A DNA stretch of 23,728 nt, from the NCBI GenBank assembly GCA_031552425.1, contig JAVBMM010000019.1, forward strand, positions 1-23,728. Reading direction: 5' to 3'. The notes below the pieces were generated by a model. It saw only the letters and a list, made by a program, of their open reading frames with translations, made no database searches and had not been told where the DNA came from. Source of the DNA: JAISFI01 sp031552425 (GTDB lineage Bacteria; Bacteroidota; Bacteroidia; Bacteroidales; Azobacteroidaceae). The stretch's first letter is position 1; every line of letters starts with the position of its first letter. Below are positions 15,743 to 23,728 of this stretch, piece after piece. Position numbers and translations under genes: made by a program.

Positions 15743-15896
15743 AAATTTTCGACCTGTCGGAGTGAAATTTTCGACAGGTTGGAAATAAATTTTCATCAGG
15801 GAAGAAATTTCATTGTGACCTGTTGCAGCAAAACTTCCGTCAGGGAAGAAATTTTGCTCCGACCGGTTAGAAATTCAATGGGAACCTAACAAAAAT
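15743..15896. repeat. Degenerate 22-bp tandem repeat, about seven units
   Basis: Reading from 15743 in steps of 22, successive units keep the same frame: starts at 15743, 15765, 15787, 15809, 15831, 15853 and 15875. Three units begin AAATTTTC and four end in GAAAT. The centre (unit positions 9-16) switches between GACCTGT-like and its inverse GACAGG/TCAGG-like sequence. TCAGGGAAGAAATTT recurs exactly two periods apart (15796-15810 and 15840-15854). The array lies between two convergent stop codons. Its dyads (ACCTGTCG / CGACAGGT at 15752-15779, AGCAAAA / TTTTGCT at 15827-15858) could fold. Confidence 0.7.
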
Positions 15897-15904
15897 TAAA
15901 AAGC

Positions 15905-17434
15905 TTACATACAAGATGTTTGGTGTTCCGGTTTCAGTAAATCATTCACTGTTTTTACCGGATTAAAGGTTTCGATAGGTACTTCCACGAAAATAGTATT
16001 CCAATCAGACATGGCGCCATTCCACAGACCAGGCAACTCCAAAGCCTTCAGTTCTTTTCCGTTTTTAGATTTCAAAGAAATAAATCCTGTGTTTTTATCT
16101 ACATAATCAGGAAGATTGAATTTTCTTCCTTGGTAATCTTTTACAGCACAAACCAAATCCACAGGATTAAAATGTGTCCCTTCTTCAAACATTTGTCTCT
16201 TAGCTACATCGCTTAAATCAATCTGAGAGCTTTCCAATATTTGTAATGAGATTGTTTGATCTGGATTAACTGCAAAAAATGGGCCTCCTCCGGGCTCTCC
16301 CTCATTTTTTACCATACCACATACCCGTATCGGACGGTTCAATTTAGACTTGAGGTAAAGTACTAATTCTACATCTTCCAGCATTTTTGTTTCAGGATTC
16401 TTTATATTTAAATCATGCTGTAAAAAATGAATGATCTCCATTAATTGATCATGTGAATATTTTCCCGAATCTATCAAATACAAATAATCAAAGATTTTTT
16501 GTTGCGTATCTACTAAAACACCTGCAATCAATTTCTTATAAAGCACCGTAGAATCTTTGAATGTATCCGGAACCACATTATCTATATTTTTGATAAAAAT
16601 GACATCCGCGTCAATATCATTGAGGTTTTCTATCAAAGCGCCATGTCCTCCGGGACGAAACATAAGTTGCCCGTCTTCCCTGAAAGGATTATTATTTTCA
16701 TCTGCAGCAATAGTATCCGTGGAAGATTTTTGTTCACTGAAAGTTATTTCATAAAAAACATTATACTCTCGTTCATAATAAGGATTTTTTTCTTCCGACA
16801 AATCTTCAAAAAGATGACGATGTTCCGGAGAAACAGTAAAATGGATATTTACTTCATCCCTTGCATTACAAGCATATAAGGCTCCTTCCACCAAATGTTC
16901 TTCCATAGCGGTACGTACTCCTGTGGAGTATGTGTGAAATTTGAGCAATCCTTTCGGCAATTTTCCATAATTCAGGCCATCATATTCAAGCAGGTTACGA
17001 ACTATAGTTTTATACTCTTCAACAGATATTAATTCCGTAATATTTTTCCCGGTATTTTTAAGACAAGATATATCCAAGTCTTCATAAAAAGCAAACTTTT
17101 TAATCTCATCAAAAAATTTGGTTTCAAAAGGCGTTTGCGGAACATCATAATTCGACTCAAGAAATTCGAATAAATCCTTGAACATCCTACTCGCCGCCCC
17201 AGATGCAGGAACAAATTTTACAATCTGCTTATTTTCAGACAAGTATTTCTTCCATACTTGCATAAAAAATTCCTGCGCATCTATTTCTATTCGTTTAATA
17301 CCTTTTTCCGTAGAAGCAGACGCTACAATTGTTAAAAAAGGGAATCCGTTTGAAAAACAAGACAATTGCTCTTCAATTTGAAAAGGGGAAATTCCTTTTT
17401 CCATCAACAACCTTAAATCTTCTGAAGTAAGCAT
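15905..17434 (-). CDS. DUF4301 protein, nucleotidyltransferase-like
   Basis: A 509-aa cytosolic protein of the DUF4301 family, which has no established function that I know. It starts ATG at 17434 (MLTSEDLRLL); a longer frame from 17458 would begin inside a -7 box, so it is rejected. Sequence blocks resemble, in order, those of UDP-sugar pyrophosphorylases: FVPASGAASRMFK (74-86, like the loop that binds the nucleotide), RPGGHGALIENLN (260-272, like PxGHG or PxGNGG), IFIKNIDNVVPD (279-290, like the DN-V-K block) and MVKNEGEPGGGPFF (374-387). This ordering is why I infer a GT-A-like nucleotide-sugar fold. It is divergent from the rel gene. The family call is firm; the activity is inference. Confidence 0.85.
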   Translation of the reverse strand: MLTSEDLRLLMEKGISPFQIEEQLSCFSNGFPFLTIVASASTEKGIKRIEIDAQEFFMQVWKKYLSENKQIVKFVPASGAASRMFKDLFEFLESNYDVPQTPFETKFFDEIKKFAFYEDLDISCLKNTGKNITELISVEEYKTIVRNLLEYDGLNYGKLPKGLLKFHTYSTGVRTAMEEHLVEGALYACNARDEVNIHFTVSPEHRHLFEDLSEEKNPYYEREYNVFYEITFSEQKSSTDTIAADENNNPFREDGQLMFRPGGHGALIENLNDIDADVIFIKNIDNVVPDTFKDSTVLYKKLIAGVLVDTQQKIFDYLYLIDSGKYSHDQLMEIIHFLQHDLNIKNPETKMLEDVELVLYLKSKLNRPIRVCGMVKNEGEPGGGPFFAVNPDQTISLQILESSQIDLSDVAKRQMFEEGTHFNPVDLVCAVKDYQGRKFNLPDYVDKNTGFISLKSKNGKELKALELPGLWNGAMSDWNTIFVEVPIETFNPVKTVNDLLKPEHQTSCM

Positions 17435-17454
17435 AATTATCAACTTGACTTTTT

Positions 17455-17463
17455 GCAAATTTA
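17455..17463 (-). promoter_or_regulatory. -7 box for the DUF4301 gene
   Basis: TAAATTTGC on the minus strand matches TAnnTTTGY; a near-consensus TTTC lies 19 bases upstream of it. The transcript would start about 13 bases before the ATG at 17434, giving a very short leader and ruling out the longer reading frame. Confidence 0.5.
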
Positions 17464-17521
17464 TTTAAAATTGTTGGAAAAAGAAAGCTATTCTTATTAA
17501 TTTTACAACAAAATTCAACAA

Positions 17522-19729
17522 ATGAATAATTTACCATATTTTACGAAAGAAGAGTATCTTACATTCCTAAGATCTTACCGCCTTTTACTACGAAGTATGG
17601 GAAAAACTTTTAATGCGGATGACACAGATAAAATCAAGAAATATATCCGTTCTTCTGTTGAAAAAGGCTTTTACAGGGATAACATGGAGATGAATACTCT
17701 CCTAAGAAGTATACAAACAGCTTTAATTGCTTCTGAAGATATTGGCCTGAAAAAGTCTGCCATTTTTGCTATTTTATTACTTCCCGGATTACAAGAAGGT
17801 GTAATTTCCATTGAAACTGTTTCTAAAGACTTCGGGCAAGATGTAAGTACTATTTTACGAGGACTCATAAAAGTTCAAGAATTATACGACAAAAATGCAT
17901 CAATAAAAACTGAAAATTTTCGGAAATTATTACTCTCTTTTGCAGAAGATATACGCGTGATCCTTATCATGATTGCCGACCGGTTATTGTTGATGCGTTC
18001 GGCACGAGACTTTGAATCTGACACCTTGCGTTTGAAGATATCCGCAGAAGCGTCTTACTTATATGCTCCGCTGGCTCATCGTTTAGGATTATATTCCATC
18101 AAATCTGAATTGGAAGACCTTGCTTTAAAATACACCAACAGGGAAAGCTATGATTTTATCGCAAAAAAAATCAATGAAACTAAAAAGTCGAGAGACAAAT
18201 ATATTGCCGAATTTATAGCTCCTATCGAGAAAAAATTAAAAGAGACCAAACTAAATTTTGACATTAAAGGAAGGACTAAATCCATTCATTCCATCCACAA
18301 TAAATTACTTAAACAAAAAATCGATTTTGAATTGATTTACGACCTTTTTGCTGTTCGCGTCATTTTGGATTCTCCCCAGGAAAAAGAAAAAGCAGATTGT
18401 TGGCAAGTTTATTCGATCATTACAGATATGTACCAACCTAATCCGCAACGGATGAAAGATTGGTTGTCTATTCCAAAAAGTAACGGGTATGAATCGTTGC
18501 ATATCACGGTAATGGGACCGGAAGGAAAATGGGTAGAAGTACAAATTCGTAGTAAAAGAATGGATGAGGTGGCAGAGAGAGGTTTAGCTGCCCATTGGAA
18601 ATACAAAGGTGTTAAGGAAGATAACAATTTAGATGAGTGGATAAAGAGTATGCGAGAAGCATTGGAAAACAAAGATTCCGCTCCTGCAGAGCTCATGCAT
18701 GACTTCAAGCTGGATTTATATGATGACGAAATTTTTGTCTTTACACCTAAAGGAGATTTGTTTAAACTTCCTCAAGGAGCTTCAGTATTGGATTTTGCTT
18801 TTGCTATCCATACTAAATTGGGATGTACTTGTGTATCCGGAAAAATCAATGGAAAGAATGTTCCTATCAAACATCGTTTGAAAAGCGGAGATCAAGTGGA
18901 ATTAAACACTTCTCCCAACCAATCTCCCAAGCAGGACTGGTTGAATTTTGTTGCAACTTCCAAGGCAAGAACTAAAATCAAGCAAAAATTAAAAGAAGAA
19001 TCCGTTAAACAAGTAGAATTTGCAAAGGAACTTCTGAAAAGACGATTTAAAAACCGGAAAATAGAAGAAGACGAATCATTGATGATGCGTTTAATCAAAA
19101 AAATAGGTTATAAAACGGTAACCGACTTCTACGCTGAAATCGCCACAGAACATTTGGATATCAATGATGTAATAGAACAATACCTGGAGCTTGAAAAGAA
19201 AGAACAAGAGATTCACGAGCAACCTGAAACAAAAGCGGCGGAATATTTCCAAAATATTAAAACCGAAGATGAACTTTTAACTTCTAAAGATGAATTAATC
19301 ATTGACCAGGATTTAAAAGGAATCGATTATAAATTAGCCAAATGTTGTAATCCCATTTATGGAGACGAGATTTTTGGCTTTGTATCTACACAAGGCATCA
19401 AAATACACCGGACAAATTGTCCGAACGCTCCTGACATGTTAAAACGTTTTGGCTACCGCGTAGTTAAAGCGCGCTGGTCGGGCAAGTCAGGATTGACTTA
19501 CCCAATCACATTGCACGTTGTCGGACATGATGATATTGGCATTGTAACCAACATTACTTCGATTATATCCAAAGAAAAAGGGATGAGTGTCCGATCCATT
19601 TCCATCGATTCGAATGATGGTTTATTTCAAGGAAACATTACTGTAATGTTAAGCGATACTTCCGCTTTGCAATCATTAATCAAAAAAATCAAAATCATTA
19701 AAGGAGTTATGCAAGTGGAACGTACATGA
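17522..19729 (+). CDS. RelA/SpoT-family (p)ppGpp synthetase with degenerate hydrolase domain
   Basis: A 735-aa long RSH protein. The N-terminal HD hydrolase region (about 45-190) keeps its shape but has lost its residues: LLLP at 85-88 replaces the HD pair, LQE replaces the following ED, and ADRLLLMR at 152-159 replaces ADRLHNMR. The synthetase domain looks intact: GRTK (250-253), IYDLFAVRV with D274, RMKD (310-313), PKSNGYESLHITV and VEVQIRS with E339. Then come TGS (about 402-463, with DEIFVFTPKGDLFKLP), a Cys-pair zinc-finger-like domain (LAKCCNPIYGDEIFGF) and a C-terminal ACT domain (659-735). The protein should sense stalled ribosomes and make (p)ppGpp without hydrolysing it. The RxKD motif is the one usual in bifunctional Rel, not the ExDD of RelA. 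It is divergent from DUF4301 and convergent with the sulfatase. Confidence 0.9.
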   Translation: MNNLPYFTKEEYLTFLRSYRLLLRSMGKTFNADDTDKIKKYIRSSVEKGFYRDNMEMNTLLRSIQTALIASEDIGLKKSAIFAILLLPGLQEGVISIETVSKDFGQDVSTILRGLIKVQELYDKNASIKTENFRKLLLSFAEDIRVILIMIADRLLLMRSARDFESDTLRLKISAEASYLYAPLAHRLGLYSIKSELEDLALKYTNRESYDFIAKKINETKKSRDKYIAEFIAPIEKKLKETKLNFDIKGRTKSIHSIHNKLLKQKIDFELIYDLFAVRVILDSPQEKEKADCWQVYSIITDMYQPNPQRMKDWLSIPKSNGYESLHITVMGPEGKWVEVQIRSKRMDEVAERGLAAHWKYKGVKEDNNLDEWIKSMREALENKDSAPAELMHDFKLDLYDDEIFVFTPKGDLFKLPQGASVLDFAFAIHTKLGCTCVSGKINGKNVPIKHRLKSGDQVELNTSPNQSPKQDWLNFVATSKARTKIKQKLKEESVKQVEFAKELLKRRFKNRKIEEDESLMMRLIKKIGYKTVTDFYAEIATEHLDINDVIEQYLELEKKEQEIHEQPETKAAEYFQNIKTEDELLTSKDELIIDQDLKGIDYKLAKCCNPIYGDEIFGFVSTQGIKIHRTNCPNAPDMLKRFGYRVVKARWSGKSGLTYPITLHVVGHDDIGIVTNITSIISKEKGMSVRSISIDSNDGLFQGNITVMLSDTSALQSLIKKIKIIKGVMQVERT

Positions 19730-19731
19730 TC

Positions 19732-21078
19732 TCAATTGTCATATTGTTTCAACTGTTTTTCGAACATCTTTTCTTTGATTACCTTATTCCAACCATACAA
19801 AGTTTTTCTGTATTTATTCAACAGTTCTTCTTTACTTCTATCTTTTGCCAGATTTTGCATTTCCCAGGGATCTTTTTTCAAATCAAATAGTTGTTCCCTG
19901 TTTTCATGGTAACGGTAAAGTACATATTTGTAATCTTCTTCGATCACACACCAACCTCTTAGATCATCCATGCGAGTTTCTGCAAATACACGTTCATGTA
20001 ATTTATCCGCATTGGTTTCCACTAAAGGGCGAACACTTTTGCCATTTAATTTACTATCTGTTTTCACTCCGGCATAATCACAAATAGTTTGAAAAATATC
20101 CAGATTGATATTCACCAATGCTTTCTCTTTTTTAACATTCAAAAGTCCTTGTCCTTTAGGAGCCTTTACAATAAATGGTACCCGAAGAACTTCATCCTGA
20201 AGAGAACTTTTCTGGTTCCAGTGATGAGCAGCGACTCCATCGCCATGATCGCTCACGAAAATAATTAAACTATTATCGTATTTCCCGTTTTTTTTCAATT
20301 CTGTTATTAATTTACCAACTTCTTTATCTACCCTTTCCACTAAGCGATAATATGCATAAAGATATTTTCTCCAATCATCATCGGTATAGCGACGAGTAGG
20401 ATAAACTTTTGGGGTAGCTTCCTTATGTAAAAGTAAAGCTTCCGGATAATAAGCAGGTTCCGGATAATTATACGGCAAATTAGGACAATCATCTATATGA
20501 GGTTCCCTCAAATTTCCGTATGGTAAAGATTCCCTGCGCGCATATTCACATATTTCGTGAGGATTCAGAAAAGAAGCTACCAAAAACATCGGTTTTTCGC
20601 TTTTTTCTTTAAGATATGGTATACATTGTTCCACCAAAACAGGATCGTTCATGTTACAAACTTTACGAAAACCTGTTCCTTCTGTAGGTATATTGGTTTC
20701 ATGAACATGCCATTTTCCGGCGTATAAGCAGTTATATCCGGCATTTAGCAACTGAAATCCCAAGTTTTGCTGCATATCTTCCTTCCGGATTCCTTTTTCA
20801 TTCCCCTCCACTCCCAATTCACTCGGAGTTTTTCCGGTAAACAAAGAAGCGCGAGAAGGTCCACTCAACGGGAAAGAAACATAAGCACGGTTGAATAATA
20901 CGCCATCTTTGGCTAATTCGTCCATCGCAGGAGTCTGTACATTGGTATTTCCTACACAACTCATCGCCGAAGCGGTTTGTTGATCGGTCATAATCAAAAT
21001 AATATCCGGCTGTTTAGCAAATACAAAAGAAGATGCTGTTCCTACAAGCCCAATCGTAGTTAAAATGTGTTTATTCAT
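19732..21078 (-). CDS. Serine-type sulfatase, exported (sulfatase family S1)
   Basis: A 448-aa sulfatase with a signal peptide (1-22, near VFAKQ). DIILIMTDQQ (25-34) carries the first metal ligand D32. The activation motif is S72-G-P-S-R76 followed by ASLFTG, so the formylglycine is made from serine and needs an anaerobic maturase, as in gut Bacteroidetes. The GKWHVHETN block (about 125-133) and FVSDHGDGVAAHHWNQKSS (about 288-306) supply the other active-site lysine, histidines and metal Asp. It begins 38 bases after the TolC-family gene and ends two bases from the rel stop with no terminator. Substrate (host glycosaminoglycan, mucin or algal sulfate) cannot be read from the motifs. Confidence 0.9.
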   Translation of the reverse strand: MNKHILTTIGLVGTASSFVFAKQPDIILIMTDQQTASAMSCVGNTNVQTPAMDELAKDGVLFNRAYVSFPLSGPSRASLFTGKTPSELGVEGNEKGIRKEDMQQNLGFQLLNAGYNCLYAGKWHVHETNIPTEGTGFRKVCNMNDPVLVEQCIPYLKEKSEKPMFLVASFLNPHEICEYARRESLPYGNLREPHIDDCPNLPYNYPEPAYYPEALLLHKEATPKVYPTRRYTDDDWRKYLYAYYRLVERVDKEVGKLITELKKNGKYDNSLIIFVSDHGDGVAAHHWNQKSSLQDEVLRVPFIVKAPKGQGLLNVKKEKALVNINLDIFQTICDYAGVKTDSKLNGKSVRPLVETNADKLHERVFAETRMDDLRGWCVIEEDYKYVLYRYHENREQLFDLKKDPWEMQNLAKDRSKEELLNKYRKTLYGWNKVIKEKMFEKQLKQYDN

Positions 21079-21098
21079 GGATTTTATGGATTTAGACT

Positions 21099-21107
21099 AC
21101 AAATATA
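21099..21107 (-). promoter_or_regulatory. Candidate -7 box for the sulfatase gene
   Basis: TATATTTGT on the minus strand matches TAnnTTTGY and lies in the 38-base gap before the sulfatase ATG at 21078. No good -33 box accompanies it, so the sulfatase may also be read through from the efflux genes. Confidence 0.4.
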
Positions 21108-21116
21108 AAGTTTTTT

Positions 21117-22337
21117 TTATAGTTCCCATTCATTTAATTCCGCCATTACCAATTGGTAATCTCTTTCAGTCTCCAATATATAATCTACCGTTTCATAATA
21201 AATCTGGAGTTCAAGCATGTAATCTATCAAAGAAATCTCTCCTGTATCTAAAGCCTTTTTCAATAAATCTTCACTGTTGACCTGTTTAATGGTTTCTTTA
21301 TATTGTTCCAACATTTCACGAAGTTTACGTGCTTTTTCATACAACGATGCATATTTGATTCGTTGACGGGTTTGGAAATCATCCTCTGCTGCTTGAGATG
21401 CAATAGTTTGCGCCTTTATTTGTTTAACTGTATTCTTATTTTCCCACAAAGGGATCGACAAGCCTACCATAATCCCCTGAAATTGTTCTTCAGCCACTTT
21501 TTCACTCATGTAACCAACAGAAAATTTAGGCAAATTCAGAGAACGTTGCAATTTCTCATTTTTCTTATTGATCTCGGTTTCCTGAACCATATATTTCAAC
21601 ACCGGATTAGAAGGAATCCGTTCTTCATACCAACTATTGAAGTCAGGGGACAATAAAACAGGTTCAAAAAACGTAGAAGAAAATATTATTTCTTTTGCTC
21701 CATTCAGGCGAGATAATTCTGATTGTAATTGATTCTGTTCTGTTTCAAGCATTTTCAATTCTTTAGAAGCATGCAATAAATTCAATTTCGCTTTATTGTT
21801 GTCCAAAATATTGAGACCTCCCTTTTCAAATTTTACCTGACACGCCACAGCTACTTGTTGTGCGTAATCCAAACGTTTTTGTAATTCAACGGACAACATA
21901 TTCAAATGGATCAAACGGAGACAAATTTGTTTTGCCTCGAGAAGTGTATTTTTCCTTTCCATTTGATATTTCAAATCCACTTGTGTATTTTTTCCGTCGG
22001 AAATTTGTTTCTTATAATGATAAGCCGTCGGAAAATCGAAACCTTGCTTGGCACTAAAATCTGTACGATTCCCTATTTGATTTTGATTTCCCCAGAGATA
22101 ATGATACTCCATCTCCGGGTTCTCCAAGTAAATTCCTGTTTTATTAAGTGTTTTATCTGCTTCTGCCTGTTTTCTGAGCGAAGAAAGCAATGTATTATTT
22201 TGTTCGATACTAAGCAAAACGTCTCCAATATATTGTTGAGATTTTACATTAGAAAAAGAACAAATACCTAGTATAATAATGATCATTTTCCTCATTATTT
22301 CTTTGATTTTATTATTTTGAGTTTTCATCATATTCAT
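21117..22337 (-). CDS. TolC-family outer membrane efflux protein (CzcC/CusC-like)
   Basis: A 406-aa outer membrane factor for the RND pump next door. Long charged helices with heptad character, such as YAQQVAVACQVKFEKGGLN and KAKLNLLHASKELKMLETEQ, and the two-fold repeat of the TolC tunnel (about 30-215 and 225-400) are visible, with FSVGYMSEKVAEEQF at the second beta hairpin. The start at 22337 shares one base with the RND stop codon (TAATG). An internal ATG at 22295 gives the cleaner signal peptide MRKMIIIILGICSFSNVKS and sits in a copy of the same sequence, so either may be used. No membrane fusion protein lies between this gene and the sulfatase; it would have to lie to the right of the window. 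Confidence 0.85.
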   Translation of the reverse strand: MNMMKTQNNKIKEIMRKMIIIILGICSFSNVKSQQYIGDVLLSIEQNNTLLSSLRKQAEADKTLNKTGIYLENPEMEYHYLWGNQNQIGNRTDFSAKQGFDFPTAYHYKKQISDGKNTQVDLKYQMERKNTLLEAKQICLRLIHLNMLSVELQKRLDYAQQVAVACQVKFEKGGLNILDNNKAKLNLLHASKELKMLETEQNQLQSELSRLNGAKEIIFSSTFFEPVLLSPDFNSWYEERIPSNPVLKYMVQETEINKKNEKLQRSLNLPKFSVGYMSEKVAEEQFQGIMVGLSIPLWENKNTVKQIKAQTIASQAAEDDFQTRQRIKYASLYEKARKLREMLEQYKETIKQVNSEDLLKKALDTGEISLIDYMLELQIYYETVDYILETERDYQLVMAELNEWEL

Positions 22338-22355
22338 TATTTCTTTGATTTTATT
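22292..22355. repeat. 22-bp direct repeat at the RND/TolC gene junction
   Basis: The same 22 bases occur at 22292-22313 and 22334-22355, offset by 42 (14 codons). On the coding strand each copy ends in the sequence AAATAATGA, which in one copy is the RND stop overlapping an ATG and in the other is the internal ATG of the TolC gene. It looks like a small tandem duplication. Confidence 0.85.
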
Positions 22356-23728
22356 TTCCCATATACCATAGGAACAATATAAATATTCAGCAAAGTCGAA
22401 GTAAATAATCCTCCTAAAATGACAATTGCCATAGGGCTTTGGATTTCATTTCCCGGTTTATCTCCATTAAAAACAAGAGGAATTAGAGCCAAACCTGCCG
22501 TCAAAGCCGTCATCAGGATTGCATTCAATCGATCGATAGAACCTTGCACAACCGTTTCCTGTAAACTTAAACCTTTATTTCTTAAGTGTTGGTAATTTGA
22601 AACTAACAAAATCCCATTACGAGTAGCTATTCCAAATAAAGTGATAAATCCGATGATAGAAGGAACACTCACAACTCCAGAGGAAAGAAAAACTGCAAAT
22701 ACCCCTCCAATCAGTGCCAAAGGAAGATTGATCAATATGATTCCCGATAATTTGACATTTTTGAATTCCTGATAAAGCAATAAAAATATGATACCAATAG
22801 CCAATATAGATGTAAATAATAAAGTACGTGATGCTGTTTGAGCACTTTCGAATTGTCCTCCATATTCTAAACGATAACCTTCCGGTAGTTTAATTTTCGA
22901 ATTGATCGTTTGTTGGATCTCTTTTACGGCTCCGCTCAAATCCCGTCCGGCAACATTCACGGAAACAACAATTTTTCGTTGTACATTCTCTCTACTTACT
23001 GAATTCGGCCCCATTACAGAAACAACATCCGCCACTTCTTCCAAAGGAACTTTTCCTCCATTTCCGGTATCTATTAAAGCAGATTTAATACCTTCTATGG
23101 CACGAGTATAATCATCGTTCAATTTCAGAATCAAATCAAAACTCCGTTGCCCTTCAAAAATTTCAGCTTGTTTATTCCCTGCAAAAGCCATTGTTACAAA
23201 ACGATTAAACTCTTCCATACTGATACCATATCTGGCTAACTTATCCCTATCAGCTCTGATCTGTAACTGTGGGACTTCGGTTTGTTGCTCTACACTAACA
23301 TCGGCCAATCCCGGAATATCGGCAATTGTCCGACTAATTTGATTACCTAACAGAAATAATTTATTCAAATCATTTCCAAATAATTTAATAGCAATATTTG
23401 CACGGGTTCCGGAGAGCATGTGGTCTATCCGGTGCCCAAGCGGTTGTCCCACTGTGGTAACTATTCCCGGAATAGATGATAACTTTTTCCGGACATCTGC
23501 CATAAATTCCTCTTGAGAACGTTTATTTAACTGAAAGTTTACATCAATCTCCGCTCCATTGGTCGACTGGGAATGTTCATCTAATTCCCCCCTACCCGTT
23601 CTTCTGGTAGTTGTTTTAACCTCCGAAATGCTTAAAAGTTCTTTTTCCATTAAATTACCTAATTTATCACTTTCTTCCAGAGAAACTCCCGGCTTACAGA
23701 CAGCAGATATGGTTAATGCTCCTTCATT
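22337..23728 (-). CDS. RND-family heavy-metal efflux pump, C-terminal part (CusA/CzcA type, N-terminus outside window)
   Basis: The frame stays open to the right edge, so this is the last 463 residues of a protein that should be about 1,000 aa. It begins in the periplasmic porter region, where the PGVSLEESDKLGNLMEKEL block at the edge precedes RRTGRGELDEHSQ, a stretch typical of CusA and CzcA. The central part has SGTRANIAIKLFGNDL, ISMEEFNRFV and GQRSFDLILKL. The C-terminal membrane half holds six helices, from TLLFTSILAIGIIFLLLYQE through LINLPLALIGGVFAVFLSSG and ITLFGIATRNGILLVSNYQHL to IYIVPMVYGKIKSKK. It pumps metal ions or another cationic compound out of the cell with the TolC-like protein that overlaps its stop. 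The membrane domain half that carries the proton-relay residues is outside the window, so the metal cannot be called. Confidence 0.9.
   Translation of the reverse strand, partial: NEGALTISAVCKPGVSLEESDKLGNLMEKELLSISEVKTTTRRTGRGELDEHSQSTNGAEIDVNFQLNKRSQEEFMADVRKKLSSIPGIVTTVGQPLGHRIDHMLSGTRANIAIKLFGNDLNKLFLLGNQISRTIADIPGLADVSVEQQTEVPQLQIRADRDKLARYGISMEEFNRFVTMAFAGNKQAEIFEGQRSFDLILKLNDDYTRAIEGIKSALIDTGNGGKVPLEEVADVVSVMGPNSVSRENVQRKIVVSVNVAGRDLSGAVKEIQQTINSKIKLPEGYRLEYGGQFESAQTASRTLLFTSILAIGIIFLLLYQEFKNVKLSGIILINLPLALIGGVFAVFLSSGVVSVPSIIGFITLFGIATRNGILLVSNYQHLRNKGLSLQETVVQGSIDRLNAILMTALTAGLALIPLVFNGDKPGNEIQSPMAIVILGGLFTSTLLNIYIVPMVYGKIKSKK

Noticed and set aside
15743..15896. CRISPR array
   Set aside because: The units have no constant repeat with unique spacers; the whole 22-base unit drifts, and no cas genes are in the window.
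17435..17458. Longer N-terminus for DUF4301
   Set aside because: It would begin inside the TAAATTTGC -7 box (17455-17463), so the transcript would start after it.

Overview
The window comes from an AT-rich member of the Bacteroidales (phylum Bacteroidota). The reasons are: the inositol-lipid gene set matches the Bacteroides type; several upstream regions carry the -7 box TAnnTTTG typical of Bacteroidetes instead of sigma-70 boxes; no ribosome-binding sites of the Shine-Dalgarno type stand out; and DUF4301, DUF1080, FtsX-like permease, sulfatase and sialate O-acetylesterase genes occur together. I cannot name the genus. Gene density is high and no tRNA, rRNA, insertion sequence or CRISPR array was seen.

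Layout. (1) 1-4211, plus strand: an inositol-lipid locus. It holds the tail of an ATP-grasp-like protein, a CDP-alcohol phosphatidyltransferase (likely phosphatidylinositol-phosphate synthase), a HAD phosphatase, myo-inositol-1-phosphate synthase and, after a terminator, a PlsC-type acyltransferase. Together they can make inositol phosphate, attach it to a lipid and remove the phosphate. (2) 4269-8797, minus strand: a compact four-gene cluster with its own GntR/LacI-hybrid regulator, a Tat-exported Gfo/Idh/MocA oxidoreductase, a DUF1080 (3-keto-glycoside hydrolase type) protein and an agarase-like clan GH-A glycosidase. This looks like an envelope pathway that oxidises a sugar and then cleaves it. 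A good promoter lies in front of the regulator. (3) 8798-9109: a gene-free stretch with the promoter and a run of tight palindromes. (4) 9110-13233, minus strand: a housekeeping operon aroQ - pyk - O-methyltransferase - rbfA - LolC/E-like permease, divergent from xerD (13289-14221). (5) 14280-15719: secreted sialate O-acetylesterase-type esterase. (6) 15743-15896: a degenerate 22-bp tandem repeat between convergent genes. (7) 15905-17434, DUF4301, divergent from 17522-19729, a long Rel/RelA-type ppGpp synthetase whose hydrolase domain looks dead. (8) 19732-23728, minus strand: a serine-type sulfatase, a TolC-family outer membrane protein and the C-terminal part of a CusA/CzcA-type RND pump that runs off the window.

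The most promising candidates for something little described are the four-gene oxidise-and-cleave cluster, the inositol-lipid locus with its extra ATP-grasp and acyltransferase genes, the 22-bp array, and the nucleotidyltransferase-like motifs in DUF4301. No alignment or database search was run; all family calls rest on motifs read by eye.
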